This document shows positions 1 through 12,715 of a stretch of DNA of 64,000 nt, one piece after another. The stretch spans positions 69,246,402-69,310,401 of the forward strand of contig NC_069124.1 in NCBI RefSeq assembly GCF_026914265.1. Reading direction: 5' to 3'. Numbering within the stretch: the stretch's first letter is position 1; every line of letters starts with the position of its first letter. This DNA comes from Mya arenaria (taxonomy: Eukaryota; Mollusca; Bivalvia; Myida; Myidae). The notes beneath the pieces were generated by a model. The model was not told the DNA's origin, searched no databases, and worked only from the letters and a program-made list of their open reading frames with translations. Position numbers and translations under genes: made by a program.

Positions 1-215
1 TTGTCAACTTATCAGTCAGATGTATGGTTTGACACCTTCCTGTTCAAGGTCACTGTGACCTTTGACCATATTACCCCTAAAATCAAAAGGGATCATCTTC
101 TGGTTAAACCAAACTTTCATGTCAAGTTTGACAATAGGTCTAGGAATTGTAGAGTTATCACCCGGAAAAGCTTTGGTCTACTGTCAGACAGATATACAAC
201 AAGTACCATTTCGAT
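1..215. repeat. Dispersed bivalve repeat fragment with near-palindromic GGTCACTGTGACC core
   Basis: The stretch contains AAGGTCACTGTGACCTT, an almost perfect palindrome, followed by text about reporting to the right of it (ATCATCTTCTGGTTAAACC, GTCAAGTTTGACAATAGG, GAGTTATCACCCGGAAAAG). I recognise this order from memory as a widespread bivalve dispersed repeat. It starts outside the window. The open frame across it is not supported as a gene. Confidence is moderate because the family is recalled rather than searched. Confidence 0.55.
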
Positions 216-470
216 ATTTTCGAATGCTCATTTGGCCATGTACATGGGTTTTGATCTGACTATGAACATGAAACTACATAGTGATGTTCCCTCCTATCAA
301 TTCTAAATTTAAATAACCATGAGAAAAAAAGAATGTTTTCACTGCACCATGAATAAATATGTCAAACAAAATAAATGTCAAGTTATTCAAGATTAATTTA
401 ACACTGTTCTTTTGATGATTTCCGTGCATTCCTGACTGCAGGTTTTTCCCATTTTCCCACACAGTTATTT

Positions 471-1080
471 CATATTGGCCTTACAAGGTCAGATCTTGAG
501 TTGGGTCTTCATTGCTGGACTCTATCTCTTTATCTCCACAGAAAACACACTGGTCTTTGACATTGATGGTTAAAACAAAGAAGGCATATGATTTGTGTAC
601 AGATTAAACATTATAAATTATAAATGTGTTCTTTAATTAATAGACAAGTGGCAACAATTTCCCCAGTTAAAAAAGCTTACATTTGTATATCTGCAGATTA
701 ATCATTTGCATTTCTTTTGCTTTGATCATTTAAGTCAAATGAGTTAGACATGATAATGCATTAAAATAAGAAATATATTTTTTGGCATCAATCTATAGTA
801 CGTGCCTTCAATCTAGAAATAAATTTCTTCTCAACAGATGCTAAATTATAAAAAAAATATATAAACCAAGATTTTGATTATGACATACCTGCATAGTTAG
901 TGGTCTCCATAACTGCTCAGAAATGCTCCCTGTGACAAACTAAGTGATGGTGTATGGCTGGGTAATAGTGCTGCTCCAGCCAATAACGCAATTCTTCCTA
1001 CAGGTGGACCAGCTCCTCAATATGGTTTCTTTCATGGCAGTGATAACAGTATGTAACATGCCCTTTTCTACTTTTCAGAG
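471..1080 (-). other. Possible minus-strand coding remnant, two short blocks
   Basis: On the minus strand the block near 560-475 reads as a short cysteine-containing peptide (CVFCGDKEIE) before a stop. The block near 1050-893 reads as an open peptide rich in His and Tyr, apart from one stop, and ends at a good donor (CAG|GTATGT, on the plus strand ACATACCTG at 886-894). The two do not form one verified gene. They could be exons of a degraded host gene or of a transposon. I do not recognise the family. Confidence 0.2.
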
Positions 1081-1223
1081 AATGAATCTTCCAATCTAAA
1101 TTACAAATTTAAGAACAAATATATACATATGCACATGTAATGTTGTTAAAAACAAACCATTTAGATGCCACAAAACTTTTAGATTTTAGGTGAAAATTGA
1201 GCAAAATCAAAACATTTAGTCAT

Positions 1224-1569
1224 TTAAAGCTGCACTCTCACAGTAAATTTTACAACTTTTGTATTTTTTGTCTTGGAATGACCTATTTTTTTGCTAAAAT
1301 ATCTGCAAACCAGTGATATAAGACTACTGACAAAATATTAGATTGCAGACTTCCATTTTTCAGGTCGAAAACAAAGGTTTTATGGCTTAAAGCGTTACTA
1401 ACGGTTTAAGAAAAATGCATAAAACATTTTGAACTTAAATATAAACATTTTCTGACATTTTATTGTCAGCAATCTTATATGAATGGTTAACATGCATTTT
1501 CACATAAATTGGCCCGTTCCAAGACAAAAAATAAATAAAGTAGTCAAAACATTCAATCTGTAAGAGTGC
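1224..1569. mobile_element. Miniature inverted-repeat element, GCTGCACTCTCACAG type, copy a
   Basis: It begins TTTAAAGCTGCACTCTCACAG and ends CAATCTGTAAGAGTGC, the inverted form of the same terminus. Its interior carries the paired text TTGTCTTGGAATGACC and its near-inverse TTCCAAGACAAAAAATAAA, so much of the element can fold back on itself. It abuts a second copy directly. This is a non-autonomous DNA transposon with no ORF. The same terminus recurs at 60034-61480. Confidence 0.65.
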
Positions 1570-1994
1570 TGCACTCTCAGTCACAGATTGAAGGTTTTGA
1601 CAACTTCTTTTACTTTTTGGCTTCAATGGAATAAGCTAATGAAAAGCAGTATGAAAACTGATGAAATAAGACTGCTGACAAAAGATAAGATCATGTTTTT
1701 TATATTTACATTTGTAACTATTGGTTTTATGGTTAAAAGCATTACTAACGCTTTACTAATAATGAGATTTTTGGCACAGAACATCATCTTTTGACCGTAT
1801 TAAAATAAGAAAACAGCGTTCCAATATTTTCAGTTGTCTTTTTTGACTGAATTAATATAAGAAAGCAGCGATCCCCTTTTTCCAGTTGTCTGTTATGTCC
1901 AGTGTTCAGAAATTCGCATAAAATAATTCATTACAAGACCAAGAAATAAAAAAAGAGTTGGTAAAACAGACAATCTGTGAGAGTGCAGCTTAAA
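1570..1994. mobile_element. Miniature inverted-repeat element, GCTGCACTCTCACAG type, copy b
   Basis: It starts TGCACTCTCAGTCACAGATTG and ends CAATCTGTGAGAGTGCAGC, a long imperfect terminal inverted repeat. It is joined head to tail to copy a, sharing the junction bases. It has no coding capacity. Tandem placement suggests one copy inserted at or near the terminus of the other. Confidence 0.65.
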
Positions 1995-4900
1995 CATATG
2001 ATATGCATTATCAGCCAAGTGCAGACCTACTCACATCCTGGCTACACAACCAGTACATTCATCAGCTTTACTGATTCGAACCAGGCACATTTATATTGGT
2101 AGACTAGCATTTTACCATTCTGTGCTGGCCAGTAAAGTTCTCATTTGAATTAGAATTCAAAATGTTTGTACCTTTGTTCATTTTTTTTGCCAACTCTGTT
2201 TCAACTGAACTTCCTAAATGAATAAGAAGTTTCAAAAAATAATTACAATATCTCAGTAAATACCTGCATTTATGTGTTTCTTGTGCAATCTGTCAGCTTT
2301 GGTAGGCTCAGGTTTCATTTTGTCCACCTCAGTACTTGTAATCTTCTAGTCTGATGTACTGCCATCCAATTTTTAAGTCAGGTCAGGCAGCCATTTCAGC
2401 TTTGTTCCAGTTGATTGTATCAGATGTATATATCTAAAATATGAGTCATGTACACAAAAAATAAAAGCTGACGAATTATTATGAGTTTGATGAGTGTTTT
2501 TCTGCGAAATTCCTTAGTTTTTCAAAGTTTAGTGTGAGTTAGTCCAAAACTTTATCTGCAGTTAATATGCGCTTGTATTCTTGTCTAAATACAAACTACT
2601 TTCACAACTGTCACTTAAGTATGTACTATCTGAAATATTGTTTGCAGTGAAAGTTCGGCAGAAACACTATTGGTTCCAATATTAGCTTGTCAACAAGACT
2701 AAATGATTAGTCAGAAGACAGAAAAGCGCTTATGTATTGCCCCCCTGTGTTGAAAATATCCTTTGGAGAAGTGATATTCGCGGCATCTCTTCTGAAATTC
2801 AAGACTAACGAAAGGTTTTCATGTAAACTCACTGAGAACTCTTTTGAAAATGTTTATTTTGTAAAATAGCTTTAAAAAGAGGAGCACATTATTAAACATC
2901 AACCACTTAATCAATGCAGACGAGGACACAGATCGCAATTTTGAAAAATACTTGTCAAAGTATACAAAACGAAACAAAATAGGGGTAATCTGAAGGTTGG
3001 CCCTTTATTCATCTCATTCCTCTGTAGCTTATTTTAACACAAATTGACGAAGCATCCCGGACAGACAGTTTAATATACGAGTCATCAATCATTTTCATAC
3101 TAGCTATAGTTCCAGAAATGTGTCGCCAAGAACTCTTTTTTATAACAGAACACAACTGGAGAAAATGGCGGTATTATAATAGCACGTTGGGGAATGTACT
3201 TGCAGTCCAATATGGTCCATGTTTGATAGGCTGGCACACTTATAGCTTGGTTAATATATTTGTAGTTATGCTTCATTGAAGATAAAAGAACGTCGATACT
3301 GTTGACAACTAATTTTAAGCATTCCTTATCGTTGTTTAAATATTGACGTTAAATGAAACAGTGGTACTGTTATTGTACAGTGTATTAACATTAATGCATT
3401 TCTTTCCTCAAATGAACGGAACTTATGTGCGTATAAATCGCAACTCTCATCAAATTTAAGGTTGATTTTATATTAAAGTTAATTATTGTTTTGTGTTCAA
3501 GCTTAAACAAAACTATGTAACAATAGATATACCTCGGAAAAGTGAAGTAACACCAATTAAATGACAAACAACAAGACACTTTTGATCTCGTTTTTGAAAT
3601 GCGTATCGTCTTGAATATGATTTCTTTTCCAGACATGTGTTTTTCAATGTATATAAATTTACTAATAAACAGTGTGGACATTACTAGTTGCAAGAATCAA
3701 AATACATATCGCTTCATATATGAAAAAGTTTGCTATTTTCATATCAATATTAACAAAACATAGCGCAGACTAAGAACTAGATCGTACACTATACTCGGTT
3801 CCTGAGCGATATGTTTAACAACCACACCCTATTTCCAACTTTATATTAATGATTGCAAAGTTAAACATTTAAGCTTGACAAGCCTATCGTGATAGCTCTA
3901 AATCCGCGTCGTCGAAGTCTGTTATATGTATTAAGAAAATGTCGTGAAAGTGTGACATGGGTACACCGCCATAGTGAGCCTCTTTACGTAACCTTAGTAA
4001 CCTGGTGTGAGGTGAATAAGTATTAAGTGTGATCAAATATCTAATATTTCAGTCGAAAGCCGACGTAATGCTAAGATTTTTGACTGCGATACAATTGAGA
4101 CCATGCACCAAGTCAAGCCAAATCAACTAAACTTTATTAAATCTCTTATGCCATTGTATGTGGCAACATGAGCTATGCATCTACACAAATCGGTATATAT
4201 ATAACTAATCAATCACGTGATAACGTTATACGGCAAGTCTTAATTTCCAACAACCATGCAATTCCATTGAAAAGTAGTTGGAATGTCCATAAGTGTTCAT
4301 TATATAACATATGTCGTTGTGTTCTGTAGTGTGGATTGTTTTCCGCACTATAGCGTGCGATTGGTATTAACTTTGAGACATCGATTTACATTGTTGATGG
4401 CAGCCATTACGTTAAAATATCTCCAAAAAGCATGGAATAAATAAGATGTCTGGAACAAATAAGGGACATCCTCGGACCCAGGCAATATATAAGAGACCGG
4501 GATAATCCATTTAAGTACATGTACTTCTATAACGTGGACTTATATAAAACATCAATTTTTTTAAAGGATGCGCCAATCACATATTTGTTTTGTTTCGTGC
4601 TAATAGAACGGCCAGCAAACTTGATGGTTGCAATTCATCGATGGCTGCAAGAAAAGGCAGCTTAATGTACGTGAAGTTAGCGGCCTAGCGGCGTGAAGTT
4701 GGCGGCATAGCGGCCTAATTGTGTTCTCTTTTTCAAAGTAATTGTTCATGCGATTAATTGAAAAACAATGATATATCAATGTGTTTTATTCATACAGTAT
4801 TTTAGCGGCCTTAAATTGTTTTCAATTTCAAAGCATTTTTATATGAGTTATTCTAAAATAATGCTTAAATAATTGTTTTTATACAAAATGCATCACTCCG

Positions 4901-5724
4901 GAGCGATTATTTACATGTTTTTGGGTGGAAAAGATTTCCACCAAACGCAGAGCCACGTGGCATGAAATTGCCACTGTTGTCAGTTTGATAGTTGACACAG
5001 ACTTTACCTTATTTTTACATGTGTTGTTGTTGTTATTTCAACAGTGATTTGATGGGAATAAACGCCTGCTTTGGTGTCATTTGACCTGTACAAAATTTAG
5101 TGACATTTAACCTAAAATATTATTTTTTCTACAAATTTATCAAAGGGGTCATTCCTACCAACTATCTAGCATAAAATAACTATGAATTAATATATTCGAA
5201 ATGCCTAAATAGATTTTCTGGCATTGTTAAACTGCTATTAAAAAAATAAAGTTTTTCTTCATTCTAGCTATTTGAAATTTAAGTTGTTAAACTGTAAGTA
5301 AATAACTTACGTTGCCGTTTAACGTTACTGTTTTAGATTTCTTTGTTGTATTTGTTGGTCGTTACATATGGCTAAGATTTATTGAGCTACGCAAAACAAC
5401 CCTTAAATATTGATACTTATTTTAAATTTCGAAATGTTCATTTTCGAAGTAGAATATGGACATTGAGTGTTTAATTATGCCGAATAGAAATACGTTTGTG
5501 TAATAATCGTTTATTAAATTAACCTGGGATTAACACAAATACACAGTTTAAACCTTTAACGCGGACAAACACATTTGATCGCATTTCATTGTAAGTATGT
5601 AAGCTTTTTTAAGTTAACAATGACTGGAAATACTTTTAAAAACAGGCCCTAACCAGTATATATGTTTTGAAGAAGAACAAGCGCGAGCGAAAACCCCGAA
5701 AATAGAACTTCGTGGTTGGGCACT
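1995..5724. other. Intergenic, no gene recognised
   Basis: AT-rich DNA with scattered stops in all frames. No Ig, kinase, zinc-finger or other domain text was seen on either strand. A YY1-like AAAATGGCGG lies near 3165 and a short repetition of GCGGC(A/C)TAGCGGC near 4680. Neither is enough to call a promoter. Confidence 0.5.
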
Positions 5725-5815
5725 AGCGACAATTATGAGTTTGGTTTGTTGTTACCAAGCCGGACAAGTAGGTTTTCTCCGGGATTGCTCCCATAAAACA
5801 TGACCTCGCTCTCCC
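5725..5815 (+). repeat. tRNA-derived SINE body fragment
   Basis: It contains GAGTTTGGTTTGTTGTTACCAAGCCGGACAAGTAGGTTTTCTCCGGG in outline (positions 5737-5783). The same order of words (GAGTTTGGTTAGTGGTCACC, GGACGAGTGGGCTTCTTTTCC) follows a B-box-like sequence at 40085-40315. The shared body points to one molluscan SINE family; this copy has lost a clear tRNA head. Confidence 0.5.
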
Positions 5816-6371
5816 GCATCATCAAACATGTTCTTAACTATCGTTGTAAAATAAATATAGTTAAGATTAAACAAGCTTCGGAAGTACTGACTTCCACACT
5901 TGAATATAGTAACGTTTTTCCTTTACTATAGAGATAGACTAGGAAGTAGCAAGAAACCAACTGTTTATCATCCCTTTCTTTTAAAATTTGAGTTTATGCC
6001 AAATTCAATGTCGTCGAAATGTCTAATACGGCGGACTTCAATGACACGCTTCACCATTAATGCGCTTAATGACAATTATTATAATTTATGTGGACACGCT
6101 AAAGAATGGAAAACGTGATGCTCTTGACGATTATTATTAAATATGCTATTAGTGTACGTGCATCTTTAAGTTGCATGTCATTGAACAGTGAATGTGTGTT
6201 ATTGTCACTACAACTGTTAATAAGTGGTTGATACTTGTAGATTACACCATAAAATCTATAAGTTTTAATTGTTAGTTCCGTTTTGGAGGAACGTCTTAAA
6301 CGACATGTTAAATTTAAGAAAATTAGATGCTGCTTACATATGTACATTAAACTGATAACACAAACATTGAT

Positions 6372-9300
6372 ATGGATGTAAAACTTCTTTTCCTATTACT
6401 TGGTTTGTCAGTTCCTTGCTGTTGTGAAGGTACGAAATGTCTGTAGGTAGCAAAGTGTTTTAATTACAAAACAGACATGCGTTTCCGTGTTTCTACCGAG
6501 CCAGTGGAAGTTTATTATCACGTGAATAGATATATTTGTAAATTTATGAAACTCGATTAATAATATAATACTTCGAAAAGGCAGGAAGGAGGTATTAGAC
6601 ATATTAAAAAAATAACGAAAGAAATCCAAAGCTTTGAAACGGGGACATTTATTGCGAACTAGTTGACTGTTTTGTTCATATGTCTGCAGTCCATGACGTT
6701 GAGGTCAGTTAACTACTGCACACACGTTGTTTTTTTGTGAAATGTGCAAATAACATTGACAACCTCAATTTGACAAAAAAAAAAGTTTTACCTTTGCTTG
6801 GCATAGAATGATTCACTTGTGTGCGACGGATGATACACACGCTGCATGGCCGGTATACTTGGTAGCCTCGTTACCAACTTCCGGGCGTACCTTCTTTTGG
6901 ATAGTTTGATCCGCCCAGCATACGATACTTATATATTTGAAATATATATTAGTAATCACTGTAAACAAACTGGCATGATGGCAGCTATGTATTAAATACC
7001 GTTCTAACCGTTAACATTTTTTTGTACTTTTATTTCAGAAAATACAATAAAAATTCTTCCGGAAAGGAGGAGATCGATTTTGGCGGCTGGTGACCAACTT
7101 AATCTGCAATGTATTCTTAGAAGCGACAACACGACAGGAGTAAACTTTGTAAAAGACGGAGCGGTCATTATAGCCAATAATTCTATTGGATTCATTGTAA
7201 GTTTTCTGAATTAACAAACAAGTATTCAAAACGTATTTTCTGCACAAATATCAGTTATATTTCACATTTTAGATCATGTCTTTAAAGTATAGAACTTTGA
7301 GTCATTGTTCGTTAGATATATTTTTATTCATATCTTAAAAGGTTCCCCTGCTGGCTATCTCTAGCTTTTGGAAAAATCCGTTATGCAAAGATGCACTTGC
7401 TTAAAAAGCATACATAATGTTAAAAGAGTCTTACATCGTAAGATCTAAAGCTATATTACAACATTGTTGAAGTAAACTAGTATCACACGTCTGTGGTTAT
7501 AGATCACGAAGGCGACCATCAAAACGTCATTGAATGTTACTGTTACAACACTGACGCTGCGTAAAGAAGAAACGTCTTTGATAGATGGAGGTACTTACGA
7601 GTGTGCGACCGCAGATCGAGACATGGTTTCATCAATAGTTGTAAACGTTGTTCACTGTAAGTACAACGATTAGGAACAGTTCCATTTTAGTCAGAAAAAA
7701 GTAACTATTAGGCTGCAAGTGTAGTTAAAGTCAGTGTCCATGATTACGAACAGTCTAAAGTCGGAATTCAGACTGAAGTGGCGAAACTGCAATCCTTCAT
7801 TTCACTGTAACTTTCTTTCTTGTTGAGTTTTGAAAATGATGGAATATCCTGAATTAATATTAAAAACTATACAAGTATTCACAATTTTTAAAGGAATAAA
7901 ATAAAGATGATTCTTTGCAATTTAATAACAGCGTTTTTCAGAGTCTGAATCTAGACTTGGACTTTTGTTCGTAGTCATGACACCTGGACTATTTAAAAGT
8001 CCTCCAGACCTTCCAGTTTTTATATTTGCGATATGTGCGTTTTGCTTTTGTCCCCCAGATTTTTTTCTTCATATTTTTGAATTGTTGTTTTTATTAAAAA
8101 CTGCGTTCGACTTTGTAGTGGATCCTGTAAGCAACCACTTGATGCTGGGGTCCAATCACAAGGTAGTCCGACTTGGTTGTTTTGTTAAAGCATCTAGCGA
8201 TTTGCCGATGGCAATAACATGGACAGGGCCAAACCAAATGCATCTAGAAACGGCTAGCGGACGATTCCAAGCCTTTAACAATGGAAGTTTGCTTATATCA
8301 GATCCAAGTAAGACCATGAATGAGGATATACATGTAATCGACCAAAGTAATACAAGGTCTTGTCTGATACACCAAGGACACATGAAATATCACATAGTCT
8401 AATGCTGTCGATGTTTAAACTTGTATATCGAGGGGTGAAAGCGAAAAGATTCTATCTGCTTCTTTACTTAATGTCACTTAGAACCTTTTCGCTTTCACCC
8501 TTCGATATGTACACATCACATTATGGTATGCGAAATATACGAATGTTTTCAATAATGTTTTTGATAATTTGTTCAAGTGTTTTGAAACACCCGTTTACAT
8601 TATAATATACAAAATGTTGTATTTTGTTGAAATACATAATCATCTTAAAGGGACACTCTCATATATTGGAAAATAGCAACGTGTGTGGATTCGTTTTCTG
8701 AACTAAATGAAGTATAATATTATAGCGAATCATTAGGTGTAGTATAAATACGTTACTGAAAGCTTGTACCATGCATGGAATGCCTATTAAGGATAAAATA
8801 TTGTCTTTGAATTCGTTGAATTTGAGCTGCGTTTGAATAGCGAAATAGACGGCGCACGTGCAGATGATAATTTTGCACTACTATATTAATGTTACCACTT
8901 GACAATACTGCAGGTATTTATGCCTATTTAATGGGTGATTCGTTTCAGTGCCAAGCATGAGAGAGTCCCTTCAATGTAGGAAAGTGCAGAAACTTTATTG
9001 TATGTACGTGTTCATGTCTCTTATATTTAGGATCCGAAGATTTAGGGCATTACATGTGCACAGTGACTTTTTACCCAGATTTGCTAGTGGAACGACATAT
9101 TTTGAAACCGACTGCTGTGTTCTTATATGGTAAAGTGTAGTTCATTTAAAATCTATAAAAATACGATTGAGCAAATGCATCGTACAAACTCATAGCAAAC
9201 AAGACTGACTGACTTTATTGTTGTTGTGATATTTTCACATTTGGTTGATACTAAAATATTGTACAATTTGTCCAAATTGTCATTTTTACGACTAATAGTT

Positions 9301-10346
9301 TACCAGGCGGCATATAAATAAAAATATATAAAAATATCTATGTTCCATTTAAAAAAAAATCGATTGATTATTTATTTCAAAAACTCTATTATATGTATTT
9401 AATTTATAATTATCTTAAAATAATAAAAATGTAAAAAATATATGCTTTATTTAAGGTGGGCCAAAAATAAAAGCTTCTTCACGCCAGATGATTCTTCGGA
9501 AATTGGAGCTTCTGTGTGAGACAAGTGGAGACAGTAAACATGTAACATGGTACAGGAAGGGACGACCGATTGTTGATGACGGAAGTGTAAGATTCTTGCA
9601 ATATCGAGGTGTGTGGAATGCTAAGATTGTTGCTGTCCAGAAAGACGAGAACGATATTGCCGTGTATACCTGCCAAAGTAATGGCGGAGTAAAAAAACTG
9701 AATTCACACGGTAAGCGGTTACAATCCGAAGGGTTTGAAATGAATGATACAGGATCTCATTATCCACAAATGATATGCTATACCATGGTTAGATAAAACT
9801 TGTTCAGAATATGTTGTGCAATTTATTTTGTTCTAGTAAGTAAAACGAATGTGTGGGACGTCACTTGTGATGTGTCGGGCTTCCCTGTTCCAAACGTGAC
9901 GTGGACGAAAAATGGCTCTCGCATTGATGAAAGTGCAAACACAGTATATCGTCAACTCTCAGGCGTTCCACGTGCAGAGATCCTTGTTTACGATCTTGTC
10001 AAACATGACGCTGGTACCTTCGCATGTACGGCTGCTAACAATGTAACCCCTTACACCGCGACAGCAGAAATTCACCTCCTCCCCGAAGGCAAGTAATAAA
10101 AATCTCAATTTGCGAATCTAGCATTAAACTTTGCGCAAAAATTCAACGCAATCTAGTGGATGATTATTATCTATTCAGCTGTACCACATATTGAAACGAA
10201 ATGGCGTTGCTAATATTATGGTCAACTTTCTTTCAGACATATCGGAAGCCACTAAAGATGTTTCCCACCAAGCCGGTCTCGCTGTTGCAATTGAATTGCA
10301 CTGGAAAACCATTCTTGGACTTGGATTTCTTTGTATTATTTTTTAA
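6372..10346 (+). CDS. Secreted/GPI-type immunoglobulin-superfamily protein, four Ig domains, eight exons
   Basis: Exons read by eye: 6372-6429, 7039-7196, 7503-7656, 8119-8307, 9031-9129, 9456-9710, 9837-10088 and 10237-10346. They join in frame to 1275 nt, 424 residues plus stop. Exon 1 is a signal peptide (MDVKLLFLLLGLSVPCCCE). Ig1 is split over exons 2-3 (LNLQC ... GGTYEC), Ig2 over exons 4-5 (VRLGC ... W ... LGHYMC), Ig3 is exon 6 (LLC ... VTWYRKG ... VYTC) and Ig4 is exon 7 (VTC ... VTWTKNG ... TFAC). Most borders are phase 1, usual for Ig modules. Ig1 lacks the core Trp (VNFVKDG). N-glycosylation sequons occur in Ig1 and Ig4. The tail ends in a short hydrophobic run (TILGLGFLCIIF) with no cytoplasmic part, suggesting a GPI signal. 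The likely role is cell-surface or humoral recognition or adhesion; the ligand is unknown. The ATG is the only one fitting a signal peptide with a donor directly after it. Confidence 0.88.
8423..8513. repeat. Foldback hairpin in intron 4 of the four-Ig gene
   Basis: Left arm 8423-8453 and right arm 8480-8513 are near-perfect inverse copies sharing GGGTGAAAGCGAAAAG, with a loop of about 27 bases. It is probably a very small foldback transposon. A structured RNA cannot be excluded from sequence alone. Confidence 0.7.
10089..10236 (+). promoter_or_regulatory. GC-AG intron giving a possible alternative soluble C-terminus
   Basis: The last intron of the four-Ig gene starts GAAG|GCAAGT, a GC donor in otherwise perfect context, and ends TTTCTTTCAG|AC. 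If spliced, exon 8 adds a 36-residue tail ending in a hydrophobic stretch. If retained, the frame reads Glu-Gly-Lys-stop at 10085-10096, giving a soluble four-Ig protein without the hydrophobic tail. GC-AG introns are a known weak class often used in alternative splicing. That it is regulated here is inference. Confidence 0.55.
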
Positions 10347-12284
10347 AGATCCACTCCTACTCCTAACAAAATAATCCTCAATTAATGCAAGCAACTACAG
10401 TGAGAATTATTAACGCTTCATAACTAATTTGCCTCTTTATTTATTGGTTTCTTGCTCTAGTTTGTTTATGTTTAGTATGTGTGCACTGTGCTGCTTGTGC
10501 GGTTCGTCCATGTTTCTTGTTTGTGATTTTATGTTATATGTCTTTGGCGTTTACCTAGTGCCATTAAACCGGGTTTATGTTTTAACTTTTTGCTACTGAG
10601 ATTGTTTCTGTAGCTTTTTGCATGAATTTTGATTTTGTTTCCATACTCAAGGCACCGACTGCCTCTACTTTTCACAAAACTTTGGGTATATTTTAGATAT
10701 GATTTCCAAGAAATGGCTTAAGAACGAAATCATGTTCACAGACAAGTTTGTATATGTTATATAAGTTAGTTAGGTAGTTGCTGCAACCATTACCCGAAAT
10801 GTTGAAATTTTACACAACAAGTGCGAAACCCGAGATATGCATATTTTCAATCAAGATAATAACTGTTTTGTACCATTTTTACAGCCAAACATCAACGGTA
10901 TAGTTCTGTAAACATCTCTAGGCATTTCGAAGATATGTCAAGCGATAATTCTAAAATGAATCATGCAATCAAACGTTTTTTTGTTATTATTGGCAACAGT
11001 GTGAGTTAAACACGTTTTCCGTTTTAGTTTCTAATGTCGTTGAAAACGTTTATAGTCCAAACATTTACACTTATATATATTTTTATCGTGCAATCTAAAA
11101 TAAATAGAACGTCTTCAAGTTTAGACTTGGCTGTCTACTGTGTTTAGACGTAGTTTATTTTTGAATTACCATTTCATTTAACTTGATACACAGAATTCAG
11201 GAACGTTTGATCTTCAATCATTTCTGTTGATCGTCATTGTACTTATTGTTTTGCATATGTTGTATGCTTGTTATAATGTTCGTATCAAACAATTTCCCTT
11301 CTTATTATACTTAACAAATATGTTGGGTTTTCCTTCAAACTTTAATTCCAGAAATATAAAACAAGTTGACAAGCTACAGTTCAACAAGCCGCGTTCTGTT
11401 AATTTTACATTGATATTTCAATAAATGGACGCTACTAATTGAACGGTAAGAATGTTCAGCTCCGCCTACTTGTTACCGATCTGATTTGAGAATAAATGTA
11501 TAAATAAAAACATTGCAAACACTCTCAAATATGGTGCATCCCATTGAGAGTATGATTTCATATCAAACTTGAAAAACAAAACCAATTTTCAACGTTTAAG
11601 CAAAAAGTGTTAATGATATAGATTAGATGAATGTACACTATGGATAACACTGAATAACTAAATCAACATATTCATTTTATTGATGACTACATTACACTTT
11701 CATGTTATTGTTGTAATCAAATTAATTACCTGTTGAAGAGTCTTAGTTATATCATTTCTTTATTTTGTCAGTAAACATATATTATGCACCTTGCTTGGGT
11801 TGAATTGAGGAATATGTACAAGAGGCCCACATTAATTATGTTTTATAAGAAGGGCTAGTTTGTATGGCTCGTTTTCGTTTTCGTTCCCATCTCACAATTG
11901 TTATACAGATTGAAGGCTTTAAAGAAATGTACATTTAATTTGATTGTTTTCATTTGTTATAATGTATAAGATAATGCAGTTGCAGTAGTATGCATTAGGC
12001 AAGCAGCCCACCACGGAAGTAATTGTAAATAAGTTAATTTAACAATAGCAGAAATAATTCATATAAATTAAATGATCTAAAATTTAAAGTAATACCATAG
12101 AGCTATTCATATACTGCACAAAATATAATGCGTTACGGTCTCATAGTGCCTTGATTTTAAGGGACGGCTACAATGCAAAATGTGGTAGGGGAAGGTCAAA
12201 AACTTAAACGTTTAAAAGATCATGTTTTATTTAGTTTTGAGGAACGATCATTTTTGGGAGTGAAACATATATTCTTGGTGACAT
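10347..12284. other. 3' flank of the four-Ig gene, no further gene
   Basis: This follows the stop codon and holds no recognisable coding sequence. Candidate poly(A) signals AATAAA occur near 11098, 11421 and around 11490-11505, giving a 3' untranslated region of roughly 0.8-1.2 kb if used. None can be chosen without transcript ends. Confidence 0.4.
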
Positions 12285-12715
12285 GCTTTGGGGTTATAAG
12301 GAGTTAAACAAATTTTACAAAAGAAGATTTTAACAGATTTTGGATCAAAAGGATTCACATTATTTCGGAAAAGACTGTCGACATTATTACTTTGTTTTAT
12401 GTCTTAATGCCCCAGACTACCTATTCAACAATGTCTTGGGAGTTCTTGATACTATCTTGTCAAATAAGAAAGTTATTCAGAGAAATAATGAAAAATAGTG
12501 GATGAAATTTATTTCCGGGTTACAAAAATGCATACATTTTGTAAATAGCTACAATCAACACAAAGCCCCCAAGACATTGTTGATTTGGGCAGTTCCGATA
12601 AATTTCACTCATAAACAATTTATTTTTGTATTAAGACATTTCCGGGAAAACGTTAATGCTTTTTGATTGGAAATCTGATAAAATATTCTTTTGTAAAAAA
12701 TGCTCCAAATTAAAG
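12285..12715. mobile_element. Long imperfect foldback element
   Basis: The arms 12285-12450 and 12552-12715 are degenerate inverse copies. The best blocks are TCAACAATGTCTTGGG at 12425-12440 against CCCCAAGACATTGTTGA at 12566-12582, and TTTTACAAAAGAAGATTTTA against its inverse around 12675-12697. No ORF. It is best read as an old foldback or miniature DNA transposon. Confidence 0.6.

Noticed and set aside
7965-8402. A 145-codon single-exon reading of the Ig2 region
   Set aside because: Only 8119-8307 shows Ig text and is bordered by an AG acceptor and a GTAAGA donor in matching phase; the rest is intron.
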